Shown here: positions 45,902 to 55,488 of the stretch, in pieces
Position numbering within the stretch: the first letter of the stretch is position 1
Layout of the letters: each line of letters begins with the position of its first letter
Origin: Flavobacteriales bacterium
GTDB taxonomy: Bacteria; Bacteroidota; Bacteroidia; Flavobacteriales_D; Sanyastnellaceae
DNA length: 64,000 bases
Direction of reading: 5' to 3'
Assembly: GCA_002862785.1 (NCBI GenBank)
Contig: PKDZ01000039.1
Location: 54,198-118,197, forward strand
Notes under the pieces: model-generated
The model's input: only the letters and a program-made list of their open reading frames with translations
Databases searched by the model: none
Told to the model about the DNA's origin: nothing
Translations under genes and position numbers: made by a program

Positions 45902-48118
45902 TCACTGACGCTCGCGAAGGATCTGGACCGATCCCGTGAAGCGCTGACCGTCGCTCCGGTCAAACTGATAGTAGTACGTCCCGTCCGGGCAGCCTTCGCC
46001 GTCCCATTGGCCGGTGTAGTCTGTGCTGGAGTACACCTCGTTGCCCCAGCGGTTGGTGATGCGCAGGTCGCTACCCGCATAGCACTCGAGGCACTGGATC
46101 TGGAACTCGTCGTTCTTGTTGTCCCCGTTGGGGGTGAAGACGTTGGGAATGATCATCTCGCAGATGTCCACGTCCACCGTGGCCTGATCGCTCAACCCGC
46201 ACTCGTCCGTGACCACCACGATGGTCGTGGTGAGGACATCACCGACGTACATGCTGCCGGTTTCGTTGGTGAACACCACATTGGAGCCGTACTCCGTTCC
46301 TGGACCGTTGGCGGCGGTCAGGGGCGTACCGTCCTCGTCGGTGAAGGTGTAGCTCTGCGTGCCCCCCTCGATGCCGAGCACGGCGGATTCACCAGGGCAC
46401 AGATCGATGTCGTACGCCACCACCGGGTCGAAGGTGGGCACGAGGACGGTCCACATGGCCTCGTCGGTTTGGCCGCAGGCATCTTCCGCATCGACCGTGA
46501 AAGTCTCGTTGGTGCTCGGGCTCACGTTGGCGTTGCTACCGGTGGCATTGTCCACATTGGAGGACCATGACCAGGTGACGGTGCCCGTACCGGAAAGGAC
46601 CTCGGTGCCCAGTTGGACGGGGTCTCCAGGACAATAGGGTTCGTCGAGCTGGACAATCTGCACCTCGAGTTCAGCGGGCGGAACCAAATCGACCGGCAGG
46701 ACCAGCGAGTCGCCACAGACATCCGTTACGGTCAGCGTGATGGTCGTCGGTTCCGGATCCTCGTATTCGATGGTGGCCGTGCTGTCCCCCGTGCTCCAGC
46801 CGAAGACGAACGGGGCATAGCCTTGCGTGACGAGGGCGGAGACCTCCACGGGAGGGCACAGGGCCACCTCGTCGGGAACCTGGACCAGCAGTGGGTCCGG
46901 GTCCTGGATGACGAGGGTGGCCGAAGCCAGGGTGGTGTCCCCGCACAGGTTGATGTAGAGGTACTCGAGCGTGACCGTTTCAGGTCCTTCCGCGAGGTTG
47001 TCGTCGACGACAATCAGAGGAATGAGCAGCTCGCTGACGCCGGCCTCCATGACCAACGAGGTGTCGATGGGCTCGAAGTCGATGCCGGACTGGGCCGTGC
47101 CGTACACCGTCACCTCCAGTGTGTCAGCGAAGTCCGCAAGGGGGCGGATGACGTTGAATCCCGCCTCGTTGCATCCTTCCACCACGACTGAATCGCCCAA
47201 GAAGACAGGAGCGCCCCCGATGCTGGCGGATGCTTCGATGCTGGCACTGTTCGAGGAGAAGCTGCCGCCCTCGAGGAACACCGCGCTGTCGAAGGCCGTG
47301 TCTCCAGCGTCAGCGATGGCAATCTTGATGTGGTAGGTCTGACCGCACTGGATTTGGGCAGCCGCAGTCAAAATGACCGTGAATCCGTCGAACTGGACCG
47401 AGGTGGGGTCACTGTTTCCGTCGTTGTCGACGTAGTAGTCGGTGTTGAGGTTCCACTGCTCGGAGACTTGGTTGCAGTTGGAGGCGGTTCCAGCGAACCC
47501 GGGCTGTCCATTGTTCACGGAATTGATCGTCACCGGGATGGACTCCCCCGCCAAGACGGGGTTGGGGATGGTGGCCAGGTTGATGGCGTTGTCCGCATAC
47601 GGACCCACGATGCCCGGGCCGGAGAGGAAGAACCCAAAGGCGTCGTTGACCGAGCCGCAGACGTATTCGTTGTACTCCTCGGAAGCGAAGATGTAATTGA
47701 AAATCAGCGAGTCACCGGAAGGGACAAAGTCGAATTCGAGGATGGCCGCATCGTTCGTGTTGAAGGTGCTCAGCGCCGTCAGGTCGGGGTCTCCCGCTCC
47801 GAAATTGCCGCCGCCGAGTGCAGCGCCGCCGGCATCATTGGGGCCGATGGCCACGTCGATGTCGCCCGTGGCTAACATGATGCCGTCGAGGATGGCGATG
47901 TTGGTGGCGTTGGCATCGAAGCTGCCGATTTGGTTCAGGTCACCGCTGAAGGTGATGTTGCTGACCTCCACACCCTCGCCGAGCAGGTAGTCGAGCAGGG
48001 CTTCCTCCGGGGTGACGGTGTTGTCCGTGACAAGCTGGGCGCCCGCTCCGGCGGCCGCCAGCAACAGGGGAAGGAGACAGAGCGCCTTGGTGGTGTTCAG
48101 AATCCGATTGTTGAGCAT
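45902..48118 (-). CDS. Large secreted protein with choice-of-anchor L-like N-terminal domain and T9SS type B (gliding-motility-associated) C-terminal domain
   Basis: FDFVPSGDSLIFNYIFASEEYNEYVCGSVNDAFGFFLSGPG; C-terminus IIPNVFTPNGDNKNDEFQIQ...ITNRWGNEVYSSTDYTGQWDGEGCPDGTYYYQF. Confidence 0.93.
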   Translation of the reverse strand: MLNNRILNTTKALCLLPLLLAAAGAGAQLVTDNTVTPEEALLDYLLGEGVEVSNITFSGDLNQIGSFDANATNIAILDGIMLATGDIDVAIGPNDAGGAALGGGNFGAGDPDLTALSTFNTNDAAILEFDFVPSGDSLIFNYIFASEEYNEYVCGSVNDAFGFFLSGPGIVGPYADNAINLATIPNPVLAGESIPVTINSVNNGQPGFAGTASNCNQVSEQWNLNTDYYVDNDGNSDPTSVQFDGFTVILTAAAQIQCGQTYHIKIAIADAGDTAFDSAVFLEGGSFSSNSASIEASASIGGAPVFLGDSVVVEGCNEAGFNVIRPLADFADTLEVTVYGTAQSGIDFEPIDTSLVMEAGVSELLIPLIVVDDNLAEGPETVTLEYLYINLCGDTTLASATLVIQDPDPLLVQVPDEVALCPPVEVSALVTQGYAPFVFGWSTGDSTATIEYEDPEPTTITLTVTDVCGDSLVLPVDLVPPAELEVQIVQLDEPYCPGDPVQLGTEVLSGTGTVTWSWSSNVDNATGSNANVSPSTNETFTVDAEDACGQTDEAMWTVLVPTFDPVVAYDIDLCPGESAVLGIEGGTQSYTFTDEDGTPLTAANGPGTEYGSNVVFTNETGSMYVGDVLTTTIVVVTDECGLSDQATVDVDICEMIIPNVFTPNGDNKNDEFQIQCLECYAGSDLRITNRWGNEVYSSTDYTGQWDGEGCPDGTYYYQFDRSDGQRFTGSVQILRERQ

Positions 48119-48173
48119 GGTGGGACCCGGAATTTAAATCAAGGACGCGCAGGGAGCGGATTAACTTGCACTC

Positions 48174-48872
48174 ATGCCAACGTTGATACAGGTGGATGAT
48201 GTGTGGAAGACCTATCAGGTCGGCCAGCAGGAAGTGCACGCTCTGCGGGGGTTGTCGGTCGACATCGGGCAGGGGGAGTACACCGCATTGATGGGGCCTT
48301 CGGGTTCTGGTAAGTCAACGCTGATGAACATGCTGGGTTGCTTGGACACCCCGACATCGGGACGCTACCGCCTCGCGGGAGAGGATGTGGGCACCCTCGA
48401 TGATGATGCCTTGGCCGACATCCGGAACCGGCGGATCGGCTTCGTCTTCCAGACGTTCAATCTGATGCCGCGTTACACCGCCCTCGAGAATGTGGCCCTG
48501 CCTCTGGTGTATGCTGGAGCGTCCCGCACGGATCGGGAAGCCCGTGCCCGGGAGGTCCTCGAACAAGTCGGGCTCGCCGACCGCATGGACCACCGGCCCA
48601 ACGAACTGTCCGGTGGGCAGCGGCAACGCGTGGCGGTGGCCCGTGCGCTCGTCAACCGGCCAGACCTCCTTCTCGCGGACGAACCCACGGGAAACCTCGA
48701 CACCAAAACCTCGCTGGAAATCATGGCGCTTTTCGGCGAGATCCACGCAGCGGGGAACACCGTCGTGCTGGTCACCCACGAAGAGGACATCGCGGCCTAT
48801 GCCCACCGGGTCGTCCGGCTCCGAGACGGCGTGGTGTCCGCCGACGAAATGAAGGCGCCGAATCCGGCCTGA
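48174..48872 (+). CDS. ABC transporter ATP-binding protein (LolD/MacB-type)
   Basis: [32 protein letters not shown]...[34 protein letters not shown]. Confidence 0.93.
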   Translation: MPTLIQVDDVWKTYQVGQQEVHALRGLSVDIGQGEYTALMGPSGSGKSTLMNMLGCLDTPTSGRYRLAGEDVGTLDDDALADIRNRRIGFVFQTFNLMPRYTALENVALPLVYAGASRTDREARAREVLEQVGLADRMDHRPNELSGGQRQRVAVARALVNRPDLLLADEPTGNLDTKTSLEIMALFGEIHAAGNTVVLVTHEEDIAAYAHRVVRLRDGVVSADEMKAPNPA

Positions 48873-48892
48873 ATCGCCGCATCTTTGCCGCC

Positions 48893-50323
48893 GTGAAGAG
48901 ACACGCCATTTCCGAATTGCTCGACACGGCACTCGTCGGGCAGAATGTCACCGTATGCGGCTGGGTGCGCACCTTCCGCAACAACCAGTTCCTCTCCGTC
49001 AATGACGGATCCTGTCTGGGCAATCTGCAGCTCGTTCTCAATCGCGAGGGCACCGAGGAGGCTTTGCTCAAGCGGCTCACCACCGGTGCGGCCATTCGGG
49101 CTGAGGGCACCCTCGTGGAGAGCCAGGGGGCCGGCCAGGCCACAGAAGTGGACGTGACCCGCATCGAAGTGCTCGGCGACGCCGACCCCGAGTTGTACCC
49201 CATCCAGATGAAGCGCCACACCATGGAGTTCCTCCGTGAGAAGGCCCACCTGCGCTTCCGGACCAGCACGTTCAACGCCGTCTTCCGCCTTCGCCACGGC
49301 CTGCAGTATGCCATCCACGAGTACTTCGACCAGGCTGGTTTTTACATGCTCCACACCCCCATCATCACCGGCAGCGACGCAGAGGGAGCGGGCGAGATGT
49401 TCCAGGTGACCACCCTCAACCTGGATGAGGTGCCGAAGACCGAAGACGGCGCGGTCGACCATGCGGCCGACTTCTTTGGAAAGCCCTCCAACCTCACGGT
49501 TAGCGGCCAGCTGGAGGCTGAGCTTGGCGCCATGGCGCTCGGCAAGGTTTACACGTTTGGACCCACGTTCCGCGCGGAAAACAGCAACACCTCCCGGCAC
49601 CTCGCCGAGTTCTGGATGATCGAGCCCGAGGTGGCGTTCAACGACCTCACGGACAACATGGATTTGGCCGAGGATTGCCTCCGTTTCGTCCTCACCAAGG
49701 TTCTCGAGCGCTTCCCGGCCGAACTGGAGTTCCTCGCCAAGCGCGAGGCGGACATCGAAAAGCAGCTTCCCGCCGACCAGCGCAACGAAATGGGCCTCAT
49801 CGAGCGTCTCCGCTTCGTCACCGAGAACCCCTTCGTCCGCATCACCTACACAGAGGCCATTGACTTGCTCCGCAACTCCAAGCCGTTCAAGAAAAAGAAG
49901 TTCAAGTACCCCGTGGAATGGGGCATTGACCTCCAGAGTGAGCACGAGCGTTGGTTGGTCGAGAAGAAGTTCAAGCAGCCCGTGATTTTGACCGATTACC
50001 CGGCGGAGATCAAGGCCTTCTACATGCGGGCCAACGACGACGGCAAGACGGTTGCGGCCATGGACGTGCTGGTTCCCGGGATCGGCGAGCTCGTCGGCGG
50101 CAGCCAGCGGGAGGAGCGGTTGGATGTGCTCAAGAAGAAGTGCGCCGACTTTGACATTCCAGAGGACCACGTGTGGTGGTACCTCGACACCCGCCGGTTC
50201 GGAACCGCACCGCACGCCGGCTTTGGCATGGGATTTGAAAGGTTGGTCATGTTCGCCACCGGCATGACGAACATCCGCGATGTGATTCCGTTCCCGCGGA
50301 CACCCCAGAACGCGGAGTTCTGA
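48893..50323 (+). CDS. asnS: Asparaginyl-tRNA synthetase (GTG start)
   Basis: VTVCGWVRTFRNNQFLSVNDGSCLGNLQLVLN...ITGSDAEGAGEMFQVTTL...PHAGFGMGFERLVMFATGMTNIRDVIPFPRTP. Confidence 0.96.
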   Translation: MKRHAISELLDTALVGQNVTVCGWVRTFRNNQFLSVNDGSCLGNLQLVLNREGTEEALLKRLTTGAAIRAEGTLVESQGAGQATEVDVTRIEVLGDADPELYPIQMKRHTMEFLREKAHLRFRTSTFNAVFRLRHGLQYAIHEYFDQAGFYMLHTPIITGSDAEGAGEMFQVTTLNLDEVPKTEDGAVDHAADFFGKPSNLTVSGQLEAELGAMALGKVYTFGPTFRAENSNTSRHLAEFWMIEPEVAFNDLTDNMDLAEDCLRFVLTKVLERFPAELEFLAKREADIEKQLPADQRNEMGLIERLRFVTENPFVRITYTEAIDLLRNSKPFKKKKFKYPVEWGIDLQSEHERWLVEKKFKQPVILTDYPAEIKAFYMRANDDGKTVAAMDVLVPGIGELVGGSQREERLDVLKKKCADFDIPEDHVWWYLDTRRFGTAPHAGFGMGFERLVMFATGMTNIRDVIPFPRTPQNAEF

Positions 50324-50359
50324 ATGGGATGCGGTGGCATCACTGCATTAAATTCAACC

Positions 50360-51808
50360 ATGCTCAAGCAAAGCCTCCAGCAGAAACTCCAGCAGAAGCT
50401 GAGCCCCCAGCAGATTCAGCTGATGAAGCTGCTGCAGGTGCCCACGCTGGAGTTGGAGGCGCGCATCAAGGAAGAACTGGAGGCCAACCCGGCCCTCGAG
50501 GAAGGCCGGGAGGAGGACGAGGAGTTTGATCGGGCGGACGGACTGGATGATGACCGGGGTGAGACCCGGGATGATTTCGACTTCGACGCCTATCTAGACG
50601 ATCCTACGCCGAGTTACCGCTACGCCGTCAACAACCATGGCGAGGACGAGGACCGGGACCTGCCCTTCGGGGCCGGAGAGACCTTTGCAGAGCGGCTCAC
50701 GGCGCAGGTCGGGCTTCGCCCGGTGAGCGATCGCCAGCGCCTGCTCGCCTCGTTTCTCATCGGCAACTTGGATGAGGCGGGATACCTGCGTCGGGACCTG
50801 TATTCCATCACTTCTGACCTGGCCTTCGGGCAGGGCATCGAGGTGGAGGAGGAGGAGCTCGAGGCCGTCCTCGGCATCGTCCAGCAGCTGGATCCTGCCG
50901 GAGTCGGCGCACGGGATTTACAGGAGTGCCTGCTGCTCCAGCTCGACCGCAAGCTTGAGTCGGCGCCCGAGGATGGGCCGCTTCGGCTGGCCCACCAGAT
51001 GTTGTCCGAGCAGTTCGATGCCTTCACCAAGAAGCACTACGACAAGTTGATCAGCCGCCTCGAGGTCGAGGAGGACATGCTCAAGGCCGCCATCGAAGAG
51101 GTCACGCGGCTCAACCCCAAGCCCGGCAATTCCGGGTCGGATTCTTCCCGGCCCATCCAGGCGGTGGTGCCGGATTTCCAAGTTTCCGTGGAGGGGGATG
51201 CCCTGCGCCTTCAAATCAATGGACGCAACGCTCCGGAGCTCCGCGTCTCTCACGACTACCGCGAGATGATGGCCGGGTACGCGGCCGCCAGGAAGCCGGA
51301 CCGGGCCCAGAAGGAAGCCATCACCTTCGTCAAGCGCAAGGTCGATGCGGCCAAGTGGTTCATCGATGCCATCAACCAGCGCCGGAACACGCTCAAGATC
51401 ACGATGGAGGCCATCATGGAGCATCAGGAGGCCTACTTCCTGACCGGGGATGAGACCGAGCTGAAGCCCATGATCCTGAAGGACATCGCCGAGCGCATCC
51501 GCATGGACATCAGCACGGTGTCTCGGGTGGCCAACTCGAAGTATGTCCAGACCCCCTACGGCACCTTCCTGCTCAAGACGCTCTTCAGCGAATCCCTGTC
51601 CACCGACAGCGGAGAGGAGGTGTCGACCCGGGAGGTCAAGAAGATCCTCGAGGAGGCCGTGGGCGAGGAGGACAAACGCAAGCCGCTCAGCGATGAAAAG
51701 CTGATGAAGGTGCTGCAGGACAAGGGCTACCAGATCGCCCGGCGGACCGTGGCCAAGTACAGGGAGCAGCTCGGCATTCCGGTCGCGCGCCTGAGGAAAG
51801 AACTCTGA
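50360..51808 (+). CDS. rpoN: RNA polymerase sigma-54 factor
   Basis: LKQSLQQKLQQKLSPQQIQLMKLLQVPTLELEARIKEELEANPALEEG...MDISTVSRVANSKYVQTPYGTFLLKTLF...GYQIARRTVAKYREQLGIP. Confidence 0.97.
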   Translation: MLKQSLQQKLQQKLSPQQIQLMKLLQVPTLELEARIKEELEANPALEEGREEDEEFDRADGLDDDRGETRDDFDFDAYLDDPTPSYRYAVNNHGEDEDRDLPFGAGETFAERLTAQVGLRPVSDRQRLLASFLIGNLDEAGYLRRDLYSITSDLAFGQGIEVEEEELEAVLGIVQQLDPAGVGARDLQECLLLQLDRKLESAPEDGPLRLAHQMLSEQFDAFTKKHYDKLISRLEVEEDMLKAAIEEVTRLNPKPGNSGSDSSRPIQAVVPDFQVSVEGDALRLQINGRNAPELRVSHDYREMMAGYAAARKPDRAQKEAITFVKRKVDAAKWFIDAINQRRNTLKITMEAIMEHQEAYFLTGDETELKPMILKDIAERIRMDISTVSRVANSKYVQTPYGTFLLKTLFSESLSTDSGEEVSTREVKKILEEAVGEEDKRKPLSDEKLMKVLQDKGYQIARRTVAKYREQLGIPVARLRKEL

Positions 51809-52422
51809 TGCGGGCGCTGGCGGTTCTGGTCTCGTACGTGTTCCATCCCCTGTGGACGCCCCTCATCGTGCTGGGCCTGTTGTGGACGGTCGATCCTTGG
51901 CTTCGCATGCAGCCCGCGGTCATGACCTATGTGGCCTCCGTGATGCTCATCAATGCCGTCGCGCCGGCCGTGTCCCTCTACGCATTGCATCGCCGGGGTG
52001 TGCTCGGCGACCTCGAGGTGTCCGACCGGTCCGAGCGCACCTTGCCCTTCCTGATTGTGCTCTTCTATCAGGCCCTCGGTTGGTTCGCCCTGACCCGGCC
52101 CGGGGTCTACCTTCCGCGAGAACTGCTCGGCCTTGTCGTGGCCATGATGGCCGCACTGGTGTTGGCTCTGCTTCTGAATCGACACATCAAACTCAGCATG
52201 CACCTCATGGCCAACGGCGGGGGCTTCGGCGCCATATGGGCCTTCAATCAGCTCCACGGTTTGGGCCTCGAGGCCTGGTTGCCAATGGGGTTCCTGCTGG
52301 CCGGCATCGTCGGGTGGTCCCGCATGGTGATGGGGGTGCACACCCCACGCGAATTGGCCCTCGGCTTCCTTGTGGGCTTTGCGATGATGCGGGCGGTCGT
52401 GGAGTCCGGTTGGTCTCCCTGA
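51808..52422 (+). CDS. PAP2-like membrane protein
   Basis: Multi-TM; HIKLSMHLMANGG...GWSRMVMGVHTPRELALGFLVG (SRx5H motif). Confidence 0.75.
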   Translation: MRALAVLVSYVFHPLWTPLIVLGLLWTVDPWLRMQPAVMTYVASVMLINAVAPAVSLYALHRRGVLGDLEVSDRSERTLPFLIVLFYQALGWFALTRPGVYLPRELLGLVVAMMAALVLALLLNRHIKLSMHLMANGGGFGAIWAFNQLHGLGLEAWLPMGFLLAGIVGWSRMVMGVHTPRELALGFLVGFAMMRAVVESGWSP

Positions 52423-52425
52423 CTG

Positions 52426-53463
52426 TCACTCCTTTTGTCCAAGACGCTGCTGCCAACGCCAGGCGTCTTCCAGGCAGGTCTCGAGAGACCGTTTGGTCAC
52501 CCATTCCAGTTCCCGGGCGGCCTTGGTGGGGTCGGCATAAATGGCCGTCACGTCTCCGGATCTTCGGGGTCCCATCCGATGCGGCACGTCGAGGCCGGTA
52601 GCGGCAGTGAAGGCGGCAATCACCTCCTTCACGCTGGCGCCTCGACCGGTCCCGAGGTTGAACGTCTCGAGTCGGCCTTCATTTCTTTCGAGCCAGCGCA
52701 GGGCCGACACGTGGGCCGCGGCCAAATCACAGACGTGGAGGTAGTCTCGAATGCAAGTGCCGTCCGGCGTGGGATAGTCATCTCCGAAGACCGTGAGGGG
52801 ACCGCGCAACCCGGCCACCGCTTGGGTCAGGAAGGGCACGAGGTTGGCTGGAGGGCCGAGGGGCAGCTCACCGATCTCCGCGCTGGGGTGGGCGCCAATG
52901 GGGTTGAAGTACCGGAGCAAAGCGACCCCGAAGTCGCCATCCGCCGCTTGGTGGGCGTGGTGGAGCAGGGTTTCGCAGGCCTGTTTGGTGAAGCCGTAGG
53001 GGGAGGCAGCAGGCAAAATGGGGGCTGACTCGGAAACGGGCAGGAACTCAGCTTCCCCATAGACGGTGCAGGAGGAGCTGAAGACCAGGTGCCGGACCCC
53101 GTGTTGTCGGAGCAGGGCAGTCAAGCGGGCTGTGCCGCCGATGTTGTTGTCGACATACTTCTCCGGCTGCTCAACGCTTTCCCCAACGGCCTTGTCGGCG
53201 GCAAAATGGATCGCTCCATGCACAGGCTGGTTGAAGACAGGGGCCATCGCCGCCGCATCTCCACAATCGACACAGTGCCATTCAATTTCTCTGCCCACAA
53301 TGCGCCGAATGCCCGCCACGGCCTCTTCGCGGCTGTTCCTGAGGTCGTCCACCAAGACGGGTTCGTAGCCGGCTTCGACCAAGGCAACGGCCGTGTGGGA
53401 GCCGATGAATCCGGCACCTCCGGTTACCACGATGCGCCTGCGTTTCTGCGAGCGGTCGGTCAT
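52426..53463 (-). CDS. galE: UDP-glucose 4-epimerase
   Basis: RIVVTGGAGFIGSHTAVALVEAGYEPVLVDDLRNS...FSSSCTVYGE...PYGFTKQACETLLHHAHQ...LRYFNPIGAHPSAEIGE. Confidence 0.97.
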   Translation of the reverse strand: MTDRSQKRRRIVVTGGAGFIGSHTAVALVEAGYEPVLVDDLRNSREEAVAGIRRIVGREIEWHCVDCGDAAAMAPVFNQPVHGAIHFAADKAVGESVEQPEKYVDNNIGGTARLTALLRQHGVRHLVFSSSCTVYGEAEFLPVSESAPILPAASPYGFTKQACETLLHHAHQAADGDFGVALLRYFNPIGAHPSAEIGELPLGPPANLVPFLTQAVAGLRGPLTVFGDDYPTPDGTCIRDYLHVCDLAAAHVSALRWLERNEGRLETFNLGTGRGASVKEVIAAFTAATGLDVPHRMGPRRSGDVTAIYADPTKAARELEWVTKRSLETCLEDAWRWQQRLGQKE

Positions 53464-53536
53464 GCTGCAATATCGGTAACCTTTCCCCCGCATTTCCCGT
53501 AGAGTGCGTGTCGGATTCCATTCCGTCGATTCACGC

Positions 53537-53959
53537 ATGTCCTCAGTGCACTACAACCTCGATTACCTCCAGCAGGTGTTCCAAGGCAACGATGCCATGG
53601 TCCAGCGCATTCTGGATTCCTTCGAGGAACAGGTCCCGGGCTATCTCGATGAGATGGAGGCCCGATGGAGCCGCGGGGAATGGCGGGATCTTCATCCCCT
53701 CGCCCACAAAGCGAGGAGCAGCATCAGCATGCTCGGCATGCAGTCCCTGCTCGACGACATCGTGCACATTGAGCGGACGTCCCGCAGCGGGGAGAACGAA
53801 GGCGACATTGGAGCCCGACTGGGTTCAGCGAAGCGCTCCCTGTCCCTCGCCCTCGATGCCCTGCGCCGGGACCGGACTGGCGGAGCGCTGGGGCGAGCCG
53901 ATCGGCCAGCGTTGAGCCCGTCCCGCCCATCGCGGAAGTCCGGATTGAGGCGGGCCTGA
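53537..53959 (+). CDS. Stand-alone Hpt (histidine phosphotransfer) domain protein
   Basis: YLQQVFQGNDAMVQRILDSFEEQVPGYLDEMEARWSRGEWRDLHPLAHKARSSISMLGMQSL: Hpt HxxKxxx motif. Confidence 0.8.
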   Translation: MSSVHYNLDYLQQVFQGNDAMVQRILDSFEEQVPGYLDEMEARWSRGEWRDLHPLAHKARSSISMLGMQSLLDDIVHIERTSRSGENEGDIGARLGSAKRSLSLALDALRRDRTGGALGRADRPALSPSRPSRKSGLRRA

Positions 53960-53995
53960 CCCTGAGCCTGCTCCATTCGGACCCGGGCGGCGTGG

Positions 53996-54003
53996 TACCT
54001 TTG
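53996..54003 (+). promoter_or_regulatory. -7 element TACCTTTG immediately before the DUF4301 GTG start
   Basis: 4-nt gap to GTG 54008. Confidence 0.6.
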
Positions 54004-54007
54004 GGAC

Positions 54008-55429
54008 GTGAGCCACGGCCCCACACCATCCTACATCCAGTCCGCACGGGAGCACGGCATTGCCGAGTCCGAACTGCGGCGTCAATTGGAGCGGCTGCGC
54101 TCGACCCCTTCCTTTTGCGTCCCGGAAGCCCCGTGCACTCCAGGACTGGGCATTCAACGCTGGTCGGAAGCGGAATTCGGGACGTGGGCACGTCATGGGG
54201 CCACCATGGATGCCCAGCGCGTGGTGCGGTTCGTTCCAGCGAGCGGCGCGGCCAGCCGGATGTTCAAGGCCTTGGTGGCCCGCGACAAGGCCGCCATGGA
54301 GCAGTTGGACGCCCGCTGGGATGAATTTCCCTTCCGGTCCATGGCCGAAGCCACGGGTCCTTGCGGAACGCGGGAAGAGCGTTGGTCGGCCATCGTGGAG
54401 CGGCTGGATTTGCCGGGACGGCCAAAGGGGGCTCTGCCTTTTCACAACGAAATGGGGGGAGTCAAAACGGCCTTTGAGGCCCAGTTGGTCGAATGGTCAA
54501 GGACCTTGGAGCAGCCGGGAGCCACACTGCATTTCACCCTTCCGGCGGAAGACATGCCCGCTCGTGTGGAGCAGCTCCGAGCGCTGGCGAACCTCATCGG
54601 TGTGCCGGTGGAGGCCTCGGTCCAGGACCCCTCCACCGATACAGTGGCGCTGGATGCCGAGGGAGCCCCCTTTCTCAAACCAGACGGCACCCCCCTGTTT
54701 CGACCCGGGGGGCATGGGGCGCTGCTGCACAACCTGGCCGCCATTTCGCGCGCCCACCCGGGGGCCTTGGTGAGCGTCAAGAACATCGACAATGTCCGCC
54801 CCACATCCGCCCTCGAGCAGGTGGTGCCATGGCGTCAGGCCCTCATCGGCCGGACGGAGGATCTCATCGCCTCCCGGAATGTGGCCCTGGCGGCTCTGCG
54901 GGAAGGGGAGGTAGGCCCCGCGCAGGATTGGCTGCGTCAGGGCGTGGCCCATCCGGGGGAGGCGATCCCCCCTGGCGCATCCGAATTGTGGTCCATGCTG
55001 GACCGGCCCCTCCTCGTGGCGGGCATGGTGCAGAACGAGGGCGAACCGGGTGGCGGGCCGTTCTGGCTTCGCGATGACCGGGGGGTCCTGCGCTCTCAGA
55101 TTGTGGAATCCGCCGAAATGGATGTGTCGGACCCGGTGATCCAGGATCGGGTGGGCCGGGCGACGCACTTCAATCCCGTCGACCTGGTCTGTGCCATGCA
55201 CGACGACCGGGGGGAGCCGTATGACCTCGAAGCCTTCGTCGATGCCAGTCGGGATTTTCTCGTGTCCAAGTCGTTTGCCGGCCAACCGTTGAAGGGGCTC
55301 GAACATCCTGGATTGTGGAACGGGGCCATGGGCCGTTGGAACACGGTGTTTGTCGAGGTCGACCTTCGAACGTTTGCCCCGGTGAAGACGGTGTTCGATC
55401 TCCTCCGTCCTGCCCACCGCTCCGAGTAA
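54008..55429 (+). CDS. DUF4301 family protein
   Basis: RFVPASGAASRMFKALVARDKA...KGALPFHNEMGG...HGALLHNLA...KNIDNVRP; family assigned from memory. Confidence 0.72.
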   Translation: MSHGPTPSYIQSAREHGIAESELRRQLERLRSTPSFCVPEAPCTPGLGIQRWSEAEFGTWARHGATMDAQRVVRFVPASGAASRMFKALVARDKAAMEQLDARWDEFPFRSMAEATGPCGTREERWSAIVERLDLPGRPKGALPFHNEMGGVKTAFEAQLVEWSRTLEQPGATLHFTLPAEDMPARVEQLRALANLIGVPVEASVQDPSTDTVALDAEGAPFLKPDGTPLFRPGGHGALLHNLAAISRAHPGALVSVKNIDNVRPTSALEQVVPWRQALIGRTEDLIASRNVALAALREGEVGPAQDWLRQGVAHPGEAIPPGASELWSMLDRPLLVAGMVQNEGEPGGGPFWLRDDRGVLRSQIVESAEMDVSDPVIQDRVGRATHFNPVDLVCAMHDDRGEPYDLEAFVDASRDFLVSKSFAGQPLKGLEHPGLWNGAMGRWNTVFVEVDLRTFAPVKTVFDLLRPAHRSE

Positions 55430-55430
55430 A

Positions 55431-55470
55431 CGGAAAAGGGCCACTTCCTTGCGGAAGCAGCCCCTTTCGG
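55431..55470. terminator. Bidirectional hairpin terminator between convergent genes
   Basis: CGGAAAAGGGCCACTTCCTTGCGGAAGCAGCCCCTTTCGG. Confidence 0.7.
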
Positions 55471-55488
55471 TTGGGATTGTCAGGAATT

